NCBI RefSeq assembly: GCF_030929615.1 | Contig: NZ_JAVFVU010000023.1 | Location: 1-64,000 of the forward strand | DNA: 64,000 nucleotides | From: Dyadobacter sp. LHD-138 | GTDB lineage: Bacteria; Bacteroidota; Bacteroidia; Cytophagales; Spirosomataceae | Direction: 5' to 3' | Shown: positions 1-8,080 of the stretch, one piece after another | Layout of the letters: every line of letters begins with the position of its first letter | Numbering within the stretch: position 1 is the stretch's first letter | The notes under the pieces: model-generated | The model's database searches: none | The model's input: only the letters and a program-made list of their open reading frames with translations | Told to the model about the DNA's origin: nothing | Translations under genes and position numbers: made by a program

Positions 1-70
1 TTAATGATTGTCCTTTCATCAACTGTTCGAGCGCCTTATCGCGCATCTGTTCGAATTCCGTCTTTTCCAT
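1..70 (-). CDS. IS256-family transposase, N-terminal fragment (continues off the window)
   Basis: Reading from the ATG at 70 to the window edge gives 23 residues beginning MEKTEFEQMRDKALEQL, followed by MKGQSL. This is the characteristic amphipathic start of IS256-family (mutator-type, DDE) transposases, just before the usual GKDGAFAPLL segment, which would lie outside. The family moves DNA by a copy-out/paste-in reaction using a DDE triad that cannot be seen here. The terminal repeat of the element appears at 97-119. The identification rests on a short stretch but the match to the family N-terminus is distinctive. Confidence 0.65.
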   Translation of the reverse strand, partial: MEKTEFEQMRDKALEQLMKGQSL

Positions 71-93
71 GTTCTGTCTTAAAGTTAAAACTT

Positions 94-915
94 TTAGACA
101 GAGTTCATTTTACAGTCTCGCTTCGAAGCCTTGTTCGTCCAATTTTTAACTTTAGATTCTCTGTGAGTGAGTTTAAATATGGACATGTAAGAGTCAATAA
201 TCCATTCTTGTTTACCCTTGAAACATTGGTAGTTAATTTTTGAAAAGGCTTCTTGAACATAGATTCCAGTTACCTTCCTCTGATTTATATGAAGTAATGG
301 CGTTGTAACTTCTGGAATTGTTTTCTTAGTTAACATCTCATCAACATATATTAAAAGTAATTCGTAATCTTTTTCTGTCATTATTGGCTCATCTTTCCTT
401 ACCTCTATTAAGAATTGTAATTGAGAACGAGCAAATTTCTTTTGCTCATCTAATGTAATAAGCTCCTGTATATCGTTAATCTTCGAGATTGTAGATGTAG
501 GTTTTGATATGATATTAGGTTTTGGATTGTCTGAAAACTCAATATCAAGATTTAGTCGACTTTTGACATTCTGCTCGAAATTCAGGAATTGTTGTCTAAC
601 GAAATCATAGTTATAGCTTAGGTTTTTTCCATTCTGAACATGGCTAAGTATTTCTCTTAATTGATATCCATAATATTTGGCTCTTGCTATATTTTCAGAT
701 TCATCGCTCAATCGGTTTAAAGTTGCGTTAAGTATTCGATTGAACATTATTTCCATATAAATAGTAAGTTCTAGGTCAAATTGCTCGTCTATGAATTCCA
801 CGGAACGCGAGCATCGATATCGCCAACTTTCATATAAATCGTCATAGAGGTGTTTCCTTACTTCAAATAATGGATCTAAATTTTGAGTACTGAGTTCTTG
901 TGACATAAACTTCAA
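94..915 (-). CDS. Uncharacterised protein whose 3' end runs into an IS256 end
   Basis: A 273-residue protein that I do not recognise. It is mostly charged and helical, with no signal peptide, membrane segment or recognisable catalytic motif. Its last residues (RDCKMNSV) are translated from the presumed IS terminal repeat at 97-119, so the native C-terminus has probably been cut off and replaced by a short IS-encoded tail. It is transcribed divergently from the HD/Hsp90-like ATPase gene, with 367 bases between them, and shares that gene's AT-rich composition. It may be cargo of the same element and possibly a functional partner, but nothing in the sequence proves this. Confidence 0.6.
   Translation of the reverse strand: MKFMSQELSTQNLDPLFEVRKHLYDDLYESWRYRCSRSVEFIDEQFDLELTIYMEIMFNRILNATLNRLSDESENIARAKYYGYQLREILSHVQNGKNLSYNYDFVRQQFLNFEQNVKSRLNLDIEFSDNPKPNIISKPTSTISKINDIQELITLDEQKKFARSQLQFLIEVRKDEPIMTEKDYELLLIYVDEMLTKKTIPEVTTPLLHINQRKVTGIYVQEAFSKINYQCFKGKQEWIIDSYMSIFKLTHRESKVKNWTNKASKRDCKMNSV
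97..119 (-). repeat. Probable terminal inverted repeat of the IS256-type element
   Basis: On the minus strand the 23 bases from 119 to 97 start GAGACTGTAAAATGAAC and end CTCTGTC, 27 bases before the transposase ATG. The position and the G-rich start fit an IS256-family outer end. A second, imperfect inverted repeat (75-100, arms TGTCTTAAAGTT and AACTTTTAGACA) sits between it and the transposase start. The opposite IS end and the target-site duplication are outside the window, so the exact edge is an inference. Confidence 0.45.
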
Positions 916-1282
916 TTTAAAGTTATTGAGGGATACAATTTATAGTAATGAAAACCTGAAAGCTTACACTTCCTGATAAGATATCCAATGAGTAGCTAAA
1001 CGACAAAGATTTTGTATTTAATCTATACTTTCAGCCGTAATTAGAAGCCAAGGAACATGGGAAGTTTTGAAATACCGAAAGCCTATTTGGCAATACTCAA
1101 GATTGGCTCCAAAAACAGCCAGCGCATCGATGCGGTGTTCAATCCTGTGTGAAGCCGTAGTGTAGATCTTAGATTGAGTTTGCAATTTTAAGGTTGAAGG
1201 TCATAAGCTCTGAACTTTTTGAATTGCATTGTGAATCAGAATTTATTAACATTATCTTTTTTAGAGATAAAAATTAATATCG
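916..1282. other. Divergent intergenic region, 367 bases
   Basis: This region separates two divergently transcribed genes and must hold both promoters. I could not place a convincing TAnnTTTG motif. A short reading frame at 1057-1152 (31 codons, MGSFEIPKAYLAIL...) has plausible protein-like composition. It lacks any recognisable relative and could be a gene remnant. Otherwise nothing is recognised. Confidence 0.4.
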
Positions 1283-3724
1283 ATGAATACAGAAATAAGC
1301 CCCCAAGATCAGTATAAAGATGAAGTGATGAACAGGCTCAGGACATCCAAACTTTATAATACCTTTGCTGAACGCTGCCGAAATAATTCTGAGACAGATG
1401 GAAGCAAAATTTTAGCCATTACAGAAGAAGCCATTACATATTCCTATCATCGTCACAAACTTGTTTTGAGACATATGGGAGAATTTACGTTGCACGATTC
1501 GGAACATTTGTTTAAAGTACTGCGCCTCATGGAATTTTTAATTCCTGATAGTACAATTAGCCATTTATCAAATCCCGAACTGATGTTGCTAATTTTAGCT
1601 GTCTTCTTTCATGATATAGGCATGGCACCATCGGAGGCGGTAATAAGAGCTTGGCTAGGTATTGATATGCAAGATTTCACAGATGGCCAGCGAGAGGAAT
1701 ACGAAAAATTTCAGCGATTTGTAAATGGTAGGGAAGACAAAAAGAAAGAGGTAGATGAATTAAGAGCTCAAAAAAATTACGCAAAAGCGGAATTAGTGAT
1801 GCGCTACCTCATATCAGAATATATTAGAATAACTCACGCGGAAAGAGCAATCGAGATTATTGCTGAGGATTGGGATGGAATATTCCAATACCATGGCACT
1901 GACTTAACCCCTCAACTAGCCCTCCTTTGTAGAAGCCATAATGAAGACAGTATTAAGCTGTTAGATTTAGACCATGCGATTCCTATGGGTCAAGGAACTT
2001 ATATTTGTGTCCCATTTTTAGGAGTGGTATTACGCTTAGCAGACATTTTAGATTTTGACGCGAAGAGAACCCCCCAGGTGCTTCTGTCGAACTTATTCAT
2101 ATCAAGCCCAACTTCAATAAAAGAGTGGCAAAAGCATAGAGCTATTGATAATTGGACTATAACCGAAAAATTTATTGGTTTCAAGGCAACATGTTCCCAC
2201 CCAGCTATCGAGTCTTCAATTAGGAAATTTTGTTCGACAATAGATTACGAGCTTAAATCATGTTCCTCTGTCTTATCGAATTTACATGATGGAAATTTAG
2301 TGCCATTTCCAGATTATTATCGGATTCCGCTGGCACCTAAGGTCGATTCTTCAAGAATTAAAGCGGAGATTGATTTAAATGGAAAGCCGAAATATCTTTA
2401 TCGAGATACAACTTTCACCCTTAGCAAGAAGCAAATTATTGACTTATTAATGGGAACAAAATTGTATGGGCAAACAAATATTGCACTTCGAGAGCTGTTG
2501 CAAAATTCAATTGATACATGTTTGTTGAGAGCCAAGTTGGAGGAGTTTTGGGGTAATAGTCATAATCCGGAGCTTGTTGTTACTTTTACCAGAACCGATC
2601 AAGAGACGAAATTATCAGTTTTAGATAATGGAATGGGTATGGATGAAAATATCATAGATAATTTTTATTCTAAAATTGGCAAATCTTATTATAAATCATC
2701 CGACTTTCTGGAGTTAAAGTCAACGTTGAGATCGGAATATATTCCTACATCCAGGTTTGGAATTGGAATACTTTCTTGTTTCATGGTAAGCGATGTCATT
2801 GAGGTCGAGACGCGTCGTGTTAATGAAAATCATCATTATTCCGATCCCTTAACATTAAGAATTGAAGGTCAAGACAGCATATTTTTTATACAAAGGGGCA
2901 ACAAGAATATGCCTGGGACTTCCACAACTCTTACTCTTCGAAAGGATAATCCCTGGTCCTCGTTAACGGATTCTCAAATCGTTGATTTTGTAAAACGAAC
3001 CGTTCCGTTTCCTCCATTTCCGATTAAAATAAAGGTAGGCTCTCTGACTATGGAACATAGGCCAATTTCAGCGACAGAAGCTAGTATCGAAGATTTTAAA
3101 CATCAAGAGTCTCCAAATTTCAATTTAGTTACATTTCCGATAATTTTGAACGGTTCAAAAGGAATCTTTGGATATTGCGAAGCTACCATAATTGAAAGTA
3201 ATGGAATTCCTGTCGATGGATTAAATGAGACATCTCGTGAGTTCGAAATTAATGGCTCAATACATCGGTTCAAATCAAAGCTTAAAATTGAGCCAAACAA
3301 GATTTCTTCCCAGTACGAAAGCATAGATATTAAGTCAAAACCCGGTGAAATCAAAATCAAAGAGTCTGTTACAGACATTAAAAACTCACGATCTAAACTG
3401 GCACTTCATGGTATTGAATTGCCGATGTCGCTCTTTGATTTCTGGAACGGCGATACATACCAGCGTGCAAAGGTTAATTGGCCTGTATGTGTACAGCTTA
3501 ATATTAACATAAATGGAAACAGGGATATTAACCTTAATTCAGCCAGAACTGAGATCTTGTCTGATGAAAAATGGATTGACTTTGAATACACACTATGCAA
3601 AGAGATTCTTTCGGGTGTTAAGAATCAGGTGAATGTAGTTTATTGGAATGCGCTGAAAACTATTTTGTCATCTAAGGTTGAAGGATATAGTGTTGAATTT
3701 CAACATGCGTTATCGGAGGTTTAA
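1283..3724 (+). CDS. HD-domain / Hsp90-like (GHKL) ATPase fusion protein
   Basis: An 813-residue two-domain protein. The N-terminal third carries an HD metal-dependent phosphohydrolase pattern: HDSEH at 71-75, FFHDIG with His110-Asp111, and LADILDFD with Asp254. From about residue 370 a Bergerat-fold ATPase follows: ELLQNSID (Glu404, Asn408, Asp411), DNGMGMD at 448-454 and RFGIGILSCF from 491. This arrangement is like Hsp90/HtpG and MutL. No membrane segment is present. HD plus Hsp90-like architecture is known from predicted bacterial conflict proteins; the activity of this one is unknown. It lies on an integrated element, divergent from an uncharacterised gene and ahead of the recombinase. 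Intact catalytic residues in both domains suggest a working enzyme, perhaps a nucleotide-dependent switch coupled to ATP-driven conformational change. Confidence 0.8.
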   Translation: MNTEISPQDQYKDEVMNRLRTSKLYNTFAERCRNNSETDGSKILAITEEAITYSYHRHKLVLRHMGEFTLHDSEHLFKVLRLMEFLIPDSTISHLSNPELMLLILAVFFHDIGMAPSEAVIRAWLGIDMQDFTDGQREEYEKFQRFVNGREDKKKEVDELRAQKNYAKAELVMRYLISEYIRITHAERAIEIIAEDWDGIFQYHGTDLTPQLALLCRSHNEDSIKLLDLDHAIPMGQGTYICVPFLGVVLRLADILDFDAKRTPQVLLSNLFISSPTSIKEWQKHRAIDNWTITEKFIGFKATCSHPAIESSIRKFCSTIDYELKSCSSVLSNLHDGNLVPFPDYYRIPLAPKVDSSRIKAEIDLNGKPKYLYRDTTFTLSKKQIIDLLMGTKLYGQTNIALRELLQNSIDTCLLRAKLEEFWGNSHNPELVVTFTRTDQETKLSVLDNGMGMDENIIDNFYSKIGKSYYKSSDFLELKSTLRSEYIPTSRFGIGILSCFMVSDVIEVETRRVNENHHYSDPLTLRIEGQDSIFFIQRGNKNMPGTSTTLTLRKDNPWSSLTDSQIVDFVKRTVPFPPFPIKIKVGSLTMEHRPISATEASIEDFKHQESPNFNLVTFPIILNGSKGIFGYCEATIIESNGIPVDGLNETSREFEINGSIHRFKSKLKIEPNKISSQYESIDIKSKPGEIKIKESVTDIKNSRSKLALHGIELPMSLFDFWNGDTYQRAKVNWPVCVQLNININGNRDINLNSARTEILSDEKWIDFEYTLCKEILSGVKNQVNVVYWNALKTILSSKVEGYSVEFQHALSEV

Positions 3725-3823
3725 TGATTTTTCGTTAAAATTCTCTTTCGATCATTCGTTTTTTTTCGTCTCTACAAAAAATCTTATTTTATATTAATTT
3801 AACGTCCTTATTTTTAACTAAAT

Positions 3824-3856
3824 AAAATGCCATCCATTATAACTGGATGGCATTTT
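3824..3856 (+). terminator. Perfect 13-bp hairpin terminator
   Basis: AAAATGCCATCCA and TGGATGGCATTTT pair perfectly around a 7-base loop, with A- and T-runs on the two sides so that it can act in both directions. It lies between the convergent HD/Hsp90-like gene and the recombinase gene. Confidence 0.8.
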
Positions 3857-3995
3857 CAATTGTAAGAAGTAAAAAGTGATTTAAGTAGATATTCCTATGA
3901 AACTTCAACATTGTTCATGGGCAAAAAAAGATATTAAGTTGCTTGGCGAAGTAATGGAGTAGATCAACTTACGTCGCACTATGGGCTGCTGCATG

Positions 3996-5261
3996 TTATT
4001 CTGTCGGCAATTTGAATTTTTCGCTTACGTCAACTTTTGTCAGGAGGTTTGAATATTTGGTCATTACATCATTTTCGTGGCTTCCTAAGTAATTTTCAGT
4101 GGTTTTAAGACTATTATGTCCGAGACTTCTTGAAATCAATACTAGCGGTGCATCGTTTTGCATCATGATGGTACTGAAACTGTGTCTAGCTACATAAGTT
4201 GTCAATGGGATTTTGATGTTAAGCGTTTCACCTACTTTTTTCATATATTTATTTACCAGTTTAGTGACATTCTGGACACTCATTCTTTCCCTTAAAGGGG
4301 ATGCATTCAAAGGTAAAAAAGGGAATATGTGATTTTCCGGAGCATTATTCTTATTGCCCCATTTATCAATCGTCAGTTTAGCAAAATCATGTAGGGGAAT
4401 TATAATTTGTTTCTGGTTATTTCTGGAAGTTAATTCAGTCTTTGCCCGAATCACTCTCATTGTTTTGTTTTCGATATTTGCATATCGGAGTCGACAAATA
4501 TCCTTAATATTTAAACCATTGCAGAAGTAAGAGAACAACCAAATATCGATTGCCATATCTTCATTGCTTCCACGAACTCTTTTAAACTCTATTATACTGT
4601 CTATTTGATTTTGGGTAAGAGCTTTTTTTATGTTTTGACCAGCAGGAATTACATATTTTCCTTTCCTAAAAGGGTAATCTTCTCTGCGTATGTAACCCAA
4701 ATCAATTGCTTGATTTACAATTGTTCGAAAGCTTCTAAGGTATATTCCTATCGTTGTATCTTTTGTGCCTTTATTTTTCGCATCACGTTCATATTTTTTT
4801 AAAAAATCAACTGTCACATCGTCAAATCGAAGCCTCTTTTGATAAGCTTTTAATGAATTTAGTGCGGTATGATATGATTGAGCCGTTGAGACACGGCCAG
4901 AATCAGCTAGTTTAGCTACATAATTTTCCATCAGGGTATATATGTCGCCAGATGTAGATTTTGGAATGTTGCCATAGTAGTGAGCTTTAAACATCTTAAA
5001 TGTAAATTCTGGAAGGTCTCTGATAACTTGGTTCGCCTTGCCTTCTTCAATCTGAATACGATTTTTTGTTTCTCTTAATAAATCTGGCAATTTTTTTGAG
5101 GTAGTTATACGCTCATAATCTTCGATCGATAAATCGATGGCTATAATGTAATCTTTGTACTTCCTAAGATATGTAACTCTCAATTTTAACGGATATTTTC
5201 CGTCTTGCTTTTCTCTACGTTTGTCAAGGACAATTTTCGCGGTTGCTTTGGATAAACTCAT
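3996..5261 (-). CDS. Tyrosine recombinase / integrase of the element
   Basis: A 421-residue site-specific recombinase with the three-part layout of Bacteroidota integrases: arm-binding N-terminus (about 1-95), SAM-like core-binding domain (about 105-195) and catalytic domain (about 215-400). The nucleophile is Tyr391 in TTENYLG, with ARHSF (Arg359) and LGHNS (His382) before it. Two canonical positions differ: the box I Arg is Asn251 (NGLNIKDICRL) and the HxxR His is Tyr356. Such replacements occur in this integrase branch and need not mean loss of function. It sits about 160 bases from the tRNA-Asn scar, the expected place for the integrase of a tRNA-targeting element, and is transcribed away from the junction into the element. 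Confidence 0.93.
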   Translation of the reverse strand: MSLSKATAKIVLDKRREKQDGKYPLKLRVTYLRKYKDYIIAIDLSIEDYERITTSKKLPDLLRETKNRIQIEEGKANQVIRDLPEFTFKMFKAHYYGNIPKSTSGDIYTLMENYVAKLADSGRVSTAQSYHTALNSLKAYQKRLRFDDVTVDFLKKYERDAKNKGTKDTTIGIYLRSFRTIVNQAIDLGYIRREDYPFRKGKYVIPAGQNIKKALTQNQIDSIIEFKRVRGSNEDMAIDIWLFSYFCNGLNIKDICRLRYANIENKTMRVIRAKTELTSRNNQKQIIIPLHDFAKLTIDKWGNKNNAPENHIFPFLPLNASPLRERMSVQNVTKLVNKYMKKVGETLNIKIPLTTYVARHSFSTIMMQNDAPLVLISRSLGHNSLKTTENYLGSHENDVMTKYSNLLTKVDVSEKFKLPTE

Positions 5262-5424
5262 AAATTTTAAGATTTAATTTGCAAACAATTTCACAAACAA
5301 ACTTTGTGAACACCGATAAATACCGGATACAAAGGATGATAAAAATTTTATTAAATAATTGGTGTAGAGATAGTTGTATTAGAAAGGATAAGTATCAACA
5401 ACAATCGATTAGTAGAGATCGCAC

Positions 5425-5470
5425 GACTGTTAATCAGAGGGTCGTTGGTTCGAGCCCAACTTCGGGAGCC
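5425..5470 (+). tRNA. 3' half of tRNA-Asn(GUU): attachment-site scar, not a functional gene
   Basis: The sequence runs from the anticodon loop CTGTTAA (anticodon GTT, 5429-5431) through the T arm (GTTGG, TTCGAGC, CCAAC; 5444-5460) to the acceptor 3' strand TTCGGGA, the discriminator G and CC. The 5' half is missing: no TCCCGAA acceptor strand or D arm precedes it, and pairing of the anticodon stem stops about two bases before the loop. This is the structure left when an element recombines within the anticodon-loop-to-3'-end region of a tRNA gene. The 3' half stays with the flanking chromosome, while the element supplies a replacement 3' half at the other junction. Confidence 0.85.
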
Positions 5471-5479
5471 CTGAATTAG

Positions 5480-5515
5480 AAGCACTTAACGAGAAATCGT
5501 TAAGTGCTTTTTTAT
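5480..5515 (+). terminator. Hairpin terminator of the former tRNA-Asn gene
   Basis: AAGCACTTAACGA and TCGTTAAGTGCTT form a perfect 13-bp stem with a GAAA tetraloop, followed by a T-rich run. It starts 10 bases after the tRNA fragment, so it was probably the terminator of the intact tRNA transcript and was separated from the 5' half by integration. Confidence 0.85.
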
Positions 5516-5548
5516 TTTTAATTCATCCTGAAATATGCGGTTCGGTAC

Positions 5549-6976
5549 TTACGGAACCAACACTTTCTTTGATCTTATATTGCCCTGGTTTTGTAATGAC
5601 AATATATATAAGCCAGAGGAAAGATTACCTACGGGTTTCACCGTGTAAATATTGCCCGTATTGATCAGACTGAACGGGATAGTCCGGCCGCTCATATCAA
5701 ACAGGCGAATGTTTTGCTGGCTGTCTCCTTTTAACAGGAATTTTAGCTCGCGGTTGACGACTGGATTGCCCAGAATTTCAAAGGCAACACTGTTTGTATT
5801 GTTGGCAACCGAGATGATCCGGGAGTTTTCAAAGCTGCCATCTTTATCGACCTGCCTCAACCGGTAGTAATTGTTTCCCTGTGTCGGCGAAGTGTCCAGA
5901 AAGTTGTAATTTAATTTTGTTGTCGAGCTTCCCTTTGCCATCACCTTCCCAATGGTCATAAATTCCTGCAAATCACCGCTGCGTTGAATATCGAAATGAC
6001 TGCTTCCTGATTCCTCCGTCGTTGCCCAGGAGAGGGAAATGGCGTTGTCCAACAGATCACCCTTAAATTGGGTTAATTTGACTGGCAGTGGTGTGACGCA
6101 ATTGTTTTTCAGTTCGGCAATAATGGCATTGGGTAGACTGGGGCTTGTGACTTCTACCCAGATGGATCGCAAACTTTCTGCTGGTAAATACGTGTAGTTT
6201 GCCGCATTGATGTCAACGGGAAGCGTGGATGAAATACTGGTGGTAGGACTTGTTAAAAATAAATTGTCACCCGGGCCAAATGTTGCTTCTCCGTTGATTA
6301 ACACACCGTCGTCCAGATAAAGTTTGTAAGTAATATCAAAAGCGGTTAGGCTGGTCGTGGTGATGTCAAGATCATAGGTCCTGGGTCCCGCCGGTGCGTT
6401 GCAGTTTATAAGTCCGCTGGCCTTCGGGTCGGCGATGGCGAGGTTGAAACCTTTGGCAAAACAGTGTACAGGAGGGTTGTTGCTTTGTGACTGTGTGGAC
6501 CAGACGTCTCCTTTAAGAACGGGAAGCGAAGTACATGCCCCAGGAACCGGGAATTGAATGTTGTTAATTGTGATTTTGTAAAGGTCTCCGCTAATATGCT
6601 GTTCTGAGATGGTTAATCCGGTGAAAAGAGGAATTATACTTGGGTCGGCACTGTAAGTGGGCAGTAGTGCGGCTGTCCCATCCATGTCGATCGCCAGCGT
6701 TGCCAGGACCGCTCCAAGGTCGGCGGCTGTTGGGGCTTTCTTGTAATCAATATTTGGGTATTGGCTGGGCGTCCAGAGATGGACGTAGGTGTATTTGTTT
6801 CCGTTGTTTTTATCGATCGTAAAAGACAGATTCACGTTGACCGTGCAAGTCGTTGGGTTGGTCGTAACATTGTTTAGTTCAACTCCGGGATTTACAAATG
6901 AACATTGCGCACTAAGTTGATTGAATTGAGCAAGGCATACAATGCAAACAATGCTCAAGAGGTAGGATGTTTTCAT
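5549..6976 (-). CDS. Secreted protein with type IX sorting domain
   Basis: A 475-residue exported protein. Residues 1-24 are a signal peptide ending LSAQC. The C-terminal 80 residues form a type A T9SS sorting domain: FEILGNPVVNRELKF, then IRLFDMSGRTIPF, and finally GLYILSLQNQGN with a basic tail KKVLVP. This domain directs outer-membrane translocation and surface attachment or release through the type IX secretion system. The central 370 residues are probably beta-rich (many Thr, Asn and Pro, with several Cys) but match no enzyme I know. It appears to be a single-gene unit with a long AT-rich upstream region, and is the first chromosomal gene after the integrated element. Confidence 0.85.
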   Translation of the reverse strand: MKTSYLLSIVCIVCLAQFNQLSAQCSFVNPGVELNNVTTNPTTCTVNVNLSFTIDKNNGNKYTYVHLWTPSQYPNIDYKKAPTAADLGAVLATLAIDMDGTAALLPTYSADPSIIPLFTGLTISEQHISGDLYKITINNIQFPVPGACTSLPVLKGDVWSTQSQSNNPPVHCFAKGFNLAIADPKASGLINCNAPAGPRTYDLDITTTSLTAFDITYKLYLDDGVLINGEATFGPGDNLFLTSPTTSISSTLPVDINAANYTYLPAESLRSIWVEVTSPSLPNAIIAELKNNCVTPLPVKLTQFKGDLLDNAISLSWATTEESGSSHFDIQRSGDLQEFMTIGKVMAKGSSTTKLNYNFLDTSPTQGNNYYRLRQVDKDGSFENSRIISVANNTNSVAFEILGNPVVNRELKFLLKGDSQQNIRLFDMSGRTIPFSLINTGNIYTVKPVGNLSSGLYILSLQNQGNIRSKKVLVP

Positions 6977-7537
6977 AGTACATAAGTTTAGAACTGGGTC
7001 AAAATGTTAACTCAAGATACTATGTATATATAGAAATAGTTTAAGTTTTTGGTTAAATATTTGAATAATTTTAGGGTATGGTCATATTGGTATATTTATA
7101 TATATTATTTGTAGAATGTAAATATAATTAATACTAGGTACTGTTCGAAATATATCGTATCTGTGCTTCAAATAAGTTTTAATCTATTGTAAGTAAGGTG
7201 ATTGGTTATTTTTATTTGTTTTGTTGAATAATAACTAATTTGACAAAAACGAGAATTTCTATGCGAATAGGTAAATGGAAAATAGTATTGTCTGGTTGGA
7301 TTTTATTGTTGTAAAAGTTATATTTCAATTAACCTGATCGGAGGCATTTTGAGTAGTTGGTTTTGACGTTCATGCCTGAAAAATCAGGACATATTTTTAA
7401 AGAATTTTGGAAGGTGACGATGTGATAGCAAAGGGGAACAATCAGATCATAACATGTGACCTGTTTGAGGTAAATATCCGTTTTGTACTTGAAGTTTAAA
7501 AAATACCCGGACGGGTGAAATGCTTAAGATCCAACCA
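6977..7537. other. AT-rich intergenic region, 561 bases
   Basis: This is the upstream region of the T9SS-secreted protein gene and the downstream region of the alpha-ribazole phosphatase gene. It is clearly more AT-rich than its surroundings. I see no coding frame, hairpin terminator or repeat copy that I can support. Confidence 0.5.
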
Positions 7538-8080
7538 TTAGTTGCTGTCTGGACTTGTGGGTATCGATAACTTCACGACTTCCCCATAACCGACTTTGAT
7601 CTCAAAAGCGTTGACAAGTGCAACGTTTTGCAAATAGGCCAAAATTAACCGGATAACGCCTCCATGTGTCACGACTGCTATTTTTTGAGCCGATGATGTC
7701 AATAATTCATCCCAAAAAGACAGGATACGTGCATTCATTTGTACCATGCTTTCTCCCCCGGGAACGACGACATTGACAAAATCATCCATCCATACTTGCA
7801 GATCGGTTTCATTAACGGTATCCCAGGTTTGTCCTTCCCAGTCCCCGAAGTCAAGCTCGGTGAGGCGCTCGTCCGTAATGAAATCAGGGGTGATTCGTTG
7901 CGCTAGCAAGGTGCAACGTGTGGAAGGACTGGAATAAACGGCATTAAATTTTTGAGGTAACTGGCTTTTAATAATCTCAAATTCCCCGGGAAAGGTATCC
8001 ATAAGCGGAACTTCAAAACGTCCGTAAATCAGGCCGGGAGACAGGGAGGGCGTGGTATGCCGGATTAAATAAATTTCCAT
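7538..8080 (-). CDS. cobC: Alpha-ribazole phosphatase (histidine phosphatase family)
   Basis: A 180-residue member of the histidine phosphatase superfamily. The phosphorylated His is in LIRHTTP (Arg7-His8), and the second His is in VVTHGGVIR. The RHTTP form and the cobalamin neighbours point to alpha-ribazole-5'-phosphate phosphatase (EC 3.1.3.73), which removes the phosphate in the last steps of nucleotide-loop assembly. Its start overlaps the end of cobS by 16 bases, indicating translational coupling and one transcript. It is the last gene of the minus-strand cobalamin locus. Confidence 0.85.
   Translation of the reverse strand: MEIYLIRHTTPSLSPGLIYGRFEVPLMDTFPGEFEIIKSQLPQKFNAVYSSPSTRCTLLAQRITPDFITDERLTELDFGDWEGQTWDTVNETDLQVWMDDFVNVVVPGGESMVQMNARILSFWDELLTSSAQKIAVVTHGGVIRLILAYLQNVALVNAFEIKVGYGEVVKLSIPTSPDSN

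Larger units (their letters stand above)
1..5470. mobile_element. Right-hand part of an integrated element inserted at a tRNA-Asn gene
   Basis: The stretch from the window edge to the tRNA-Asn fragment at 5425-5470 reads as one end of an integrative element. It holds a tyrosine recombinase gene next to the att scar, AT-rich cargo unlike the genes from 5.5 kb onward, and an IS256-type insertion sequence. The tRNA fragment keeps only the 3' half, so the intact tRNA-Asn and the other end should lie to the left, outside the window. No conjugation or phage structural genes are visible in this part, so the element class is unknown. The boundary comes from sequence; the extent to the left is inferred. 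Confidence 0.65.

Noticed and set aside
1057-1152. 31-codon open frame MGSFEIPKAYLAIL... between the divergent genes
   Set aside because: Protein-like composition, but it is too short, has no recognised relative and has no clear ribosome-binding site, so I noted it under the intergenic region instead of calling it a gene.
3901-3990. 20-codon frame MKLQHCSWAKKDIKLL... near the recombinase end
   Set aside because: Too short, with no recognised family match; it could be a remnant but cannot be supported.
5279-5479. Open frame of 66 codons running through the tRNA-Asn fragment
   Set aside because: It overlaps the tRNA scar and terminator; the apparent protein is a by-product of the RNA sequence.
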